This document shows, one piece after another, positions 58,632-64,000 of a DNA stretch of 64,000 nucleotides. This stretch comes from Nonomuraea jabiensis (lineage in GTDB: Bacteria > Actinomycetota > Actinomycetes > Streptosporangiales > Streptosporangiaceae). The stretch covers positions 7,204,501 through 7,268,500 of the forward strand of contig NZ_JACHMB010000001.1 in assembly GCF_014204795.1 (NCBI RefSeq), in the 5' to 3' direction. The notes beneath the pieces were generated by a model. It made no database searches and was not told the DNA's origin. It saw nothing but the letters and a program-made list of their open reading frames with translations. Position 1 is the stretch's first letter. Every line of letters begins with the position of its first letter. Position numbers and translations under genes: made by a program.

Positions 58632-59042
58632 CTACTTCCCGGGGAAGCGCATGATGACGGTGCTGCCGCCGTTCCCGACCCGTACGGTCAGGTCCGACGA
58701 CACCAGCCGGGCCACCCACAGCCCCATCCCGCCCACCGCGCCCGGTTTGGGCCCTGGCTTCCAGGAGCCCTCGTCGTGCACCTCCACGATCAGGTCGCCG
58801 CTCACCGTCCAGGTACGCATGGAGGCCCGGTCGGCCCCGTGAGTGACGGCGTTGGTGGCGACCTCGTTGACCGCGATGACGAAGTCCCCGATGGCGTCCT
58901 CGGGCATGCCGGCGTCGCGGGCCTCGCCCTCAGCGAACTGCCGGACCTGCGGCAGGTCCGGCAGTCGGAAGCGGAGCTCTTTCACGGGCGCGCCGGGCGG
59001 CGGGCTCGTGTAGCCCGACTGAGGCTCTCCGTCCTCGTTCAC
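58632..59042 (-). CDS. Anti-sigma serine kinase (RsbW/SpoIIAB-like HATPase)
   Basis: A 136-residue GHKL ATPase. N-box NEVATNAVTHG, G1 region VEVHDEGSW and G2 box GGMGLWVARLV. Such proteins bind a SigB/SigF-type sigma factor or phosphorylate a STAS antagonist. It is encoded 15 bases downstream of the sigma gene on the same strand, which points to that sigma as its target. Family members without a partner also occur in large numbers in actinomycetes, so the partner needs proof. Confidence 0.85.
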   Translation of the reverse strand: MNEDGEPQSGYTSPPPGAPVKELRFRLPDLPQVRQFAEGEARDAGMPEDAIGDFVIAVNEVATNAVTHGADRASMRTWTVSGDLIVEVHDEGSWKPGPKPGAVGGMGLWVARLVSSDLTVRVGNGGSTVIMRFPGK

Positions 59043-59057
59043 CCGGCGACCTTCTTC

Positions 59058-59828
59058 TCAGCCGACCAGCTCGGAGCGCAGCTGGTCGAGAACCTTGCGG
59101 AGGATACGTGAGACGTGCATCTGGGAGATCCCGAACTCGGCGGCGATCTCGGCCTGCGTCATGTTGCCGAAGAACCGTAGCAGCAGAATGTGCTTCTCGC
59201 GGGAGGGAAGAGCGTCGATGAGCGGCTTGACGGCCTCCCGGTCGACCATGGTGCTCAGCGTGTCGTCGTCCTCGGGGATGACGTCGCCGAGGGAGGCGGC
59301 GTCGTCGTCGGTGCCGAGCGGCGCGTCGAGCGACAGGGTGCTGTAGGCGGCGGAGGCGTCGAGGGTCAGCAGGACGTCCTCCTCGCTGATGTTCATCTTG
59401 GCGGCCAGCTCGGCCACGGTGGGGGACCGGCCGAGGTCCTGGCTGAGGTCGGCGACCAGGCGGTTGAGCTCCGAGCGGCGCTCCTGGTAGAGACGCGGCA
59501 CCCGGATGGCCCAGGTGCGGTCGCGGAAGTGGCGCTTGACCTCGCCGGTCATCGTGACGACCGCGTAGCCCCGGAACGCGTGGCCGAGGGTCGGGTCGAA
59601 GCCGTTGACGGCTTTCATCAGGCCGACGTACGCGGCCTGGAGAAGATCCTCCAGGGGCTCGCCGCGGTAGCGGTAGCGCCGTGCGATCTCCATGGCGAGC
59701 GGCCGGTGCATCTCGACGATGCGCTCCCGCAGTCGCTCTCTGTGACTGTCGAGGGTGTCTTCCCGGACCATTTCGGCCAGAAGTTCTTCCGCGGTCATCT
59801 CCTCGAGGACGTATTCCTGTACAGCCAT
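59058..59828 (-). CDS. SigB/SigF/SigG-type stress sigma factor
   Basis: A 256-residue sigma-70 family protein with regions 2 (YRYRGEPLEDLLQAAYVGLMKAVNGFD with HAFRGYAVVTMTGEVKRHFRD), 3 (VADLSQDLGRSPTVAELAAK) and 4 (LRFFGNMTQAEIAAEFGISQ and MHVSRILRKVLDQLR). It directs polymerase to GTTT-N15-17-GGGTAT promoters. ATG 59828 follows GAGGAG. An anti-sigma kinase is downstream, and an STAS antagonist is divergent. A matching promoter lies at 63000. Confidence 0.9.
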   Translation of the reverse strand: MAVQEYVLEEMTAEELLAEMVREDTLDSHRERLRERIVEMHRPLAMEIARRYRYRGEPLEDLLQAAYVGLMKAVNGFDPTLGHAFRGYAVVTMTGEVKRHFRDRTWAIRVPRLYQERRSELNRLVADLSQDLGRSPTVAELAAKMNISEEDVLLTLDASAAYSTLSLDAPLGTDDDAASLGDVIPEDDDTLSTMVDREAVKPLIDALPSREKHILLLRFFGNMTQAEIAAEFGISQMHVSRILRKVLDQLRSELVG

Positions 59829-59995
59829 CGCTGCTCCTCATATGGGTCGCAGGCGGCCTCTCCAGCAAAAAAGCCCAGGCAGAGGCACGCCTCGCTCAAC
59901 TCTCGAGACGAAAGCCCGCTGCTGGACTCCGCATCAAGTGTCCCCCGTTACGCGGGAAGTATTCCTCCCTCCTGTGGTGACAGTAGGGTTGCTCC

Positions 59996-60358
59996 GTGAC
60001 AATGCCGGATAACGGCGAGGGGTCCATGGCGGCCCTGAGCCTGACGTCGTCGACGGTGGACGAGATCACCGTGATCAAGGTCGACGGGGTCCTCGACGCC
60101 ACGACCCGCGAGCAGTTCGCCGACTACCTGTCCCTGGCAGGGCCGGACCTGATTCTTGACCTGGCCGGGGTCACGTTCATGGACTCTCGCGCGCTCGGGC
60201 TCATCGTCCACCACTGGCAGACGAGCCTGGCGTCGGGCGCCAGGTTCGCGCTCATCGGGGTCGAATACTCCAAGTCCAAGGTGATGTGGATCACCGGGCT
60301 GGCGCAGCGGCTGCCCCTCTACGACACGCTCGACGACGCGCTGGCGGCCATCGGCTGA
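59996..60358 (+). CDS. STAS-domain anti-anti-sigma factor
   Basis: A 120-residue RsbV/SpoIIAA-like antagonist. The phosphorylation site is Ser64 in FMDSRALGLIV, and DLILDLAGV is the usual strand before it. When unphosphorylated it sequesters the anti-sigma kinase and frees the sigma factor. GTG 59996 is used, with TAGGGT (59984-59989) a possible -10 box for a leaderless transcript. It is divergent from the sigma gene. Confidence 0.88.
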   Translation: MTMPDNGEGSMAALSLTSSTVDEITVIKVDGVLDATTREQFADYLSLAGPDLILDLAGVTFMDSRALGLIVHHWQTSLASGARFALIGVEYSKSKVMWITGLAQRLPLYDTLDDALAAIG

Positions 60359-60382
60359 GGACGGGGGTCAGACAGACAAGGG

Positions 60383-61099
60383 TCAGCGCTTCGACTTGCG
60401 TTGGTGCTCGTCGACCAGGAGCCTGGCGAGGTCGGCCACCTTGACCTGATGATGCTGGGAGATCTTGCGCAGCTCCTCGAACGCGGCTTCGGCGGTGCAC
60501 CCGCTGGTCTGCATGATGATGCCCTTGGCCTGGTCGATCACCGACCGTCCGGCGAGGGCCTCCTGAAGCTGCGCGGCGTCGGTACGCACCTCCTCGAACT
60601 CCCACATGTTGGCCATCGCCACCCCGACCTGCTCGGTCAGCATGTCGGCCAGCGAGTGGGCGCCCTGCGGGGAGAACGCCCCGGGGCGTACCGAATAGAG
60701 GCCGACCAGCAGCAGGGCGGGCGAGACGTCGATGGGGACGACCAGCACGGAGCGCACGCCCCAGCGGCTGGCCAGCGCGTCGTAGCGGGGCCAGCGGGAC
60801 TCGTTGAGCACGTCGGCCACGCCGGCGCGGGCGCCGCTCTGCCGGGCCTCGATGGACGGGCCCTCGCCGAGCGCGCGCTCGCCCTCGACGAGCATGATGA
60901 GCTCGCTGTGGGAGCCGGACACCAGCACCCGGTGGTCGCGCCAGTGCTCGGCCGAGGCTCCCGAGCAGCCCGGTACGCCGGCGGCCAGCGCCGTGGTGAG
61001 GCTGCGCAGCACGCGTTCGGTGGAGGTGTCCTCGCCCAGCCGGCCCAGTGCGGCGAGGTCGCGGGCGAGCCCGGGGGTGATCATCGTAGCTGATTTCAT
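60383..61099 (-). CDS. GAF-ANTAR domain protein, RNA-binding antiterminator
   Basis: A 238-residue protein. A GAF sensor domain (about 20-160) is followed by an ANTAR domain (about 170-232: LQEALAGRSVIDQAKGIIMQ, GCTAEAAFEELRKISQHHQV, KVADLARLLVD) that binds dual hairpin RNAs and prevents termination. It is divergent from the PPM protein gene and close to the stress sigma module, suggesting shared signalling. Ligand of the GAF unknown. Confidence 0.87.
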   Translation of the reverse strand: MKSATMITPGLARDLAALGRLGEDTSTERVLRSLTTALAAGVPGCSGASAEHWRDHRVLVSGSHSELIMLVEGERALGEGPSIEARQSGARAGVADVLNESRWPRYDALASRWGVRSVLVVPIDVSPALLLVGLYSVRPGAFSPQGAHSLADMLTEQVGVAMANMWEFEEVRTDAAQLQEALAGRSVIDQAKGIIMQTSGCTAEAAFEELRKISQHHQVKVADLARLLVDEHQRKSKR

Positions 61100-61157
61100 A
61101 GCAGGTAGCCCCTACCCGATATGGCCTCCGATATCCCCTGTGACGTAGCGTCAGAGG

Positions 61158-62990
61158 GTGACCATGCCGGATCTCGAACAAGCGCTGGACGCTCTGGCCG
61201 GTCGGGTCTCGTCTCTTCGTGAGGCGAGAACCGCCTATCCAGCCGACCTCGCGCCCACGCTCGACGCCGCCCTCGCCGAGCTCGACACCGCCGCCGAGCT
61301 GCTGGCCGAGGCCCGCGAGGCGCTGCAGAAGGCGCCCAAGCGGGCGGGCGGCAAGAAGGACGGCGCGCAGCGGGAGCTGAAGCTGCTGCGCCAGGTGTTC
61401 CGGGCCTTCCCGGTGCCGGTCATCGTGCTGGACAGCGGTGGCGTGGTCAGGAGGATCAACCCCGAGACCTCCCAGATGCTCGGCAGCCCCGACGGCTACC
61501 TCGTGGGCCGGTCGTTCCCGCTGCTGGTGGACGTCTCGCGGCGGGCGGCGTTCCGGTCGCACCTGACGGCGGTGCTCCAGACGGGCCAGCCGGCGGCGTT
61601 CGAGACGCGGCTGGCGCACCAGGGGCGCACGCACACCGTCCAGCTGGCGCTGACCAGGATGACCATGCCGGGCGAGCCGCAGCAGATGGTGGCGGCGGTG
61701 GCGCTGCCGACCGAGGTGCAGCTACCCGAGCCGGGCGCGGGGCGGCCCGAGCAGTCCGACGGGGCGCTGCTGCTGGCGGCGGCCAAGCGACAGGACCTGC
61801 TGGTCAAGATGGCCAATCTGCTCCTGGAGGAGGAGACGCTGCTGCGCCCGGTCGCGCTGCCGAGGGCGACGCGGCTGCTGGCCGCCGAGTGGGCCGACTG
61901 GGTGATCGCGGACATGGTGCGCGGCGGGGTGCCGCGCCGCTCGGTCGTCGTGGCGCCCAAGAACCATCCGCTGGGGGACCTGGTCCGCCAGGTGGAATCC
62001 GCTGATCCGGCGGGCAGCCAGGCCGTGATGGAGGTGCTGGAGCGTGGCTCCGGCGTGGTGCAGGAGATGCTGGACGACGACAGCCTGCTCGGGTTCTGCG
62101 CGGACGGGCCGCTGCTGACGGCGATGGGCGCGGGCTCGATGCTGTGCGTGCCGATCGGCTCCGGCGACGGCGTGCTCACGCTGGTGCGCGCGCACGACCG
62201 GCGCCCGTTCACGCTGGCCGACCTGGCCGTCATGCAGGAGGTGGGGCTGCAGCTCGGCCTGGCGGTACGGGCCCAGACCAGCTTCCAGAACCGTTCGCGG
62301 GCGGCGGACGCGCTGTCGGCCAGCGTCGCGCCCCGCACGCTGCCCAACGTGCCCGGCTACGAGGCGGCGGCCGTCTACCATCCCGGGGCTTCGGTGGGCG
62401 CCGAGTTCTACGACGTGTTCCCGGTCTCCTGCGGCTGGGGGTTCGCGCTGGGCGGCGCCGTCGGCAAGGGCGAGGAGGCCGCGTCGGTCAGCGCGATGGT
62501 ACGCGGCGGCCTGCGGGTGCTCGGCGTCTGGGAGTCCGACCCCGACCTGGTGATCCGCAAGGTCAACGAGGCCCTGGTCGCGCAGGGCGCCGGCATGTTC
62601 GTGATGGCCGTGGCGGGCTTCGTGAAGGGGCGCGAGATCAGGCTGTCGTCGGCCGGGCACCATCCCGCCGCGCTGCTGCAGGCCGACGGCGGCGTGCGCT
62701 TCGCCGCGGGCGGCGGCGTGCCGCTGGGCCTCGCGCCGGAGGCGGAGACCAGCGTGGAGGGGCTGACGGTGGCCGTGGGCGAGACGCTGGTGCTGTATTC
62801 GGACGGCCTGATCTCCTCCAGGAACGAGCTGGGGGAGCCGTACGGCGAGGAGCGGCTGGCCGACGTGCTCGGCCGGTGCGCGGGGCAGTCGCCGTCGACC
62901 GTGGTCAAGGCGCTGGAGGCCGACCGGAACGCGTTCTCGGGCGGCCAGGTGTGGGACGAGATCGTGATCCTCGCGCTCAGGGGTGTCTGA
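61158..62990 (+). CDS. PAS-GAF-SpoIIE-type PPM phosphatase with altered metal site
   Basis: A 610-residue sensor. After a coiled coil (1-80) comes a PAS domain (LRQVFRAFPVPVIVLDSGGV, about 75-190), a GAF domain (about 210-370) and a C-terminal SpoIIE/RsbU-like PPM domain (375-610). In active enzymes the metal Asp residues lie in GGDxYD, GDVSGKG, SDG and DD. Here they read GAEFYD, GGAVGKG, YSDGL and WDEI, so at least the second Asp is lost. It may be an inactive sensor that binds an STAS protein. GTG 61158 is the start. Confidence 0.86.
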   Translation: MTMPDLEQALDALAGRVSSLREARTAYPADLAPTLDAALAELDTAAELLAEAREALQKAPKRAGGKKDGAQRELKLLRQVFRAFPVPVIVLDSGGVVRRINPETSQMLGSPDGYLVGRSFPLLVDVSRRAAFRSHLTAVLQTGQPAAFETRLAHQGRTHTVQLALTRMTMPGEPQQMVAAVALPTEVQLPEPGAGRPEQSDGALLLAAAKRQDLLVKMANLLLEEETLLRPVALPRATRLLAAEWADWVIADMVRGGVPRRSVVVAPKNHPLGDLVRQVESADPAGSQAVMEVLERGSGVVQEMLDDDSLLGFCADGPLLTAMGAGSMLCVPIGSGDGVLTLVRAHDRRPFTLADLAVMQEVGLQLGLAVRAQTSFQNRSRAADALSASVAPRTLPNVPGYEAAAVYHPGASVGAEFYDVFPVSCGWGFALGGAVGKGEEAASVSAMVRGGLRVLGVWESDPDLVIRKVNEALVAQGAGMFVMAVAGFVKGREIRLSSAGHHPAALLQADGGVRFAAGGGVPLGLAPEAETSVEGLTVAVGETLVLYSDGLISSRNELGEPYGEERLADVLGRCAGQSPSTVVKALEADRNAFSGGQVWDEIVILALRGV

Positions 62991-62999
62991 TTTTTGGGG

Positions 63000-63026
63000 G
63001 TTTGCGATTGGGTCAAAGTTGGGTAT
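63000..63026 (+). promoter_or_regulatory. SigB/SigF-type promoter
   Basis: GTTT (63000-63003) and GGGTAT (63021-63026) are separated by 17 bases. This matches the -35 and -10 consensus of actinobacterial stress sigma factors. It lies 68 bases upstream of the glycosyltransferase start and just after the PPM gene, in a region of lower GC than its surroundings. Confidence 0.7.
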
Positions 63027-63094
63027 GGTCAAGAGCGTAGACATGTGCCTAAGACGCAGGCGCACCTTTCAGTCTTGCTTCGCTGAGGTGTGCC

Positions 63095-64000
63095 ATGAAT
63101 ATCGCGATCGTCGCTTCCGCCGAGAACAACCGGCGTGACCGCATCCTTTCCGTCGCCCGTGAGCTCGGCCGCGAACACCACGTCACCGTCTACTCCCGTC
63201 GTGACAGCATTGAGGGCAAGCCCAAGACGCGGGTGGCCCCGGGGGTCACGGTGGAGCAGATCGACGTGGGTCCGGCTCAGGAGCTGTCGGCCGATGACGT
63301 CGTGCCGTACCTGAACGACGTCGGCGAGCACCTGATGCGGCGCTGGAGCCAGGACCGGCCCGACGTGATCCACGCGCATTCGTGGACCGGTGGGCTGGTC
63401 GCCGTGGCGGGCGCCAGCGGGCTGGGGGTGCCGGTCACGCAGACATTCCACACGGTTGACGCCACGCACAAGGAGCTGGAGCTGGCCCTCGGCCGCCGGG
63501 CCAACGCGGTCATCGCGGGCTCCGGGGACGAGGAGTCGGCGCTGATCCGGCTGGGCGTGCCGCGCAACCACATCGCCGTCGTCCCGTACGGCGTCGACAC
63601 CGAGCGCTTCCAGCGCCGTGGCGCGGTGGCCACGAAGGGCCCGCGCAAGCGGCTCCTGCACGTGGGGCCGCTGACGGTGGATCGCGGCGCGGACACCATC
63701 GTGCGGGCGCTGCCCGGGCTCGGCGACGTCGAGCTGGTCATCGCGGGCGGGCCCGAGCCCGAGGACCTCGACACCGACCAGGACGCCCGCCGGCTGCGCG
63801 CGCTGGCCGAGCAGCTCGACGTCGCCGCGCAGGTGACGCTGCTGGGCCAGGTCAAGCGGTCCGCCGTGCCGAAGCTCATGCGCAGCGCGGACGCCGTGGT
63901 GTCGGTGCCGCGCGAGGCCGTGACGGGCATCGTGGCGCTGGAGGCGATGGCCTGCGGCGTACCGGTGATCGCCTCGGCCGTCGGCGCCCACCTGGACTCC
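63095..64000 (+). CDS. Family 4 glycosyltransferase, 3' end outside window
   Basis: The first 302 residues of a GT-B fold enzyme. The N-terminal acceptor domain starts MNIAIVASAENNRRDRILSV. VIHAHSWTGGLVAVAG, VTQTFHTVDATHKELELALG and VPYGVDTERFQRRG are typical GT4 blocks. The donor domain shows LLHVGPLTVDRGADTIVRAL, VVSVPREAVTGIVALEAMAC and GVPVIASAVG, holding the EX7E motif. GAGGTG precedes ATG 63095. A stress-type promoter in front suggests a role in stress or surface glycan formation. The C-terminus is cut off by the window. Confidence 0.9.
   Translation, partial: MNIAIVASAENNRRDRILSVARELGREHHVTVYSRRDSIEGKPKTRVAPGVTVEQIDVGPAQELSADDVVPYLNDVGEHLMRRWSQDRPDVIHAHSWTGGLVAVAGASGLGVPVTQTFHTVDATHKELELALGRRANAVIAGSGDEESALIRLGVPRNHIAVVPYGVDTERFQRRGAVATKGPRKRLLHVGPLTVDRGADTIVRALPGLGDVELVIAGGPEPEDLDTDQDARRLRALAEQLDVAAQVTLLGQVKRSAVPKLMRSADAVVSVPREAVTGIVALEAMACGVPVIASAVGAHLDS

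Overview
This window is about 64 kb of very GC-rich DNA (strong G/C bias at third codon positions, frequent GTG starts, ATGA/GTGA stop-start overlaps). It reads as the chromosome of a high-GC, multicellular-type actinomycete. My best guess is a Streptosporangiales-like organism such as Nonomuraea, based on overall gene content and not on any marker gene. No insertion sequence, prophage, CRISPR array, rRNA or replication origin is visible. There is one tRNA.

Layout. (1) 1-3480: end of a cell-wall amino-sugar recycling pair (murQ and a BadF-type sugar kinase), a nitronate monooxygenase and a hexapeptide acyltransferase. (2) 3552-13748: a conserved core block, pyrG-NUDIX-xerD-parA-scpA-scpB-rluB-aroH-tyrA, which continues at 20994-23073 as cmk-der. 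Between tyrA and cmk sits about 7 kb of accessory genes: an ECF sigma factor with two paralogous partners, a flavin oxidoreductase whose ribosome-binding site lies inside a hairpin, a DUF2795 protein, a GT2 enzyme, and a TetR/carotenoid-oxygenase pair. (3) 23131-24648: a T-box riboswitch with an Asp (GAC) specifier in front of a short archaeal-type aspartyl-tRNA synthetase. (4) 24671-29529: an LprG-like lipoprotein with a P55-like exporter, a MarR regulator, a CDF metal transporter, a small membrane protein and a phosphopantetheinyl transferase. (5) 38404-29547, minus strand: a complete Mce lipid-import operon (two YrbE permeases, six Mce proteins, one Mce-associated protein). (6) 38656-46163: a CBS protein, a repeat-rich membrane protein, and a carbohydrate operon (secreted GH114, PfkB kinase, GH4 glycosidase, ABC binding protein and two permeases) that may use galactosamine-containing polysaccharide. 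(7) 46237-54307: a cyclase/ThDP-enzyme pair, dhaKLM, a P450 with an acyltransferase, and a MarR/NAD-epimerase pair with visible operators. (8) 54372-58545: a decayed DUF418 gene, an orphan sugar-binding lipoprotein, tRNA-Pro(GGG) and a set of unknown paralogous proteins. (9) 58632-64000: a partner-switching stress module (anti-sigma kinase, SigB/SigF-type sigma factor, STAS antagonist, GAF-ANTAR protein, PAS-GAF-PPM protein), followed by a GT4 glycosyltransferase preceded by a textbook SigB/SigF-type promoter.

Two themes stand out. The first is RNA- and operator-level control readable directly from the sequence: the T-box, the hairpin over a Shine-Dalgarno sequence, the TetR and MarR operators, and the stress-sigma promoter. 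The second is repeated insertion of tandem-repeat, low-complexity segments into otherwise conserved proteins: ScpB, RluB, the exporter, the flavin oxidoreductase, a signal peptide and others.
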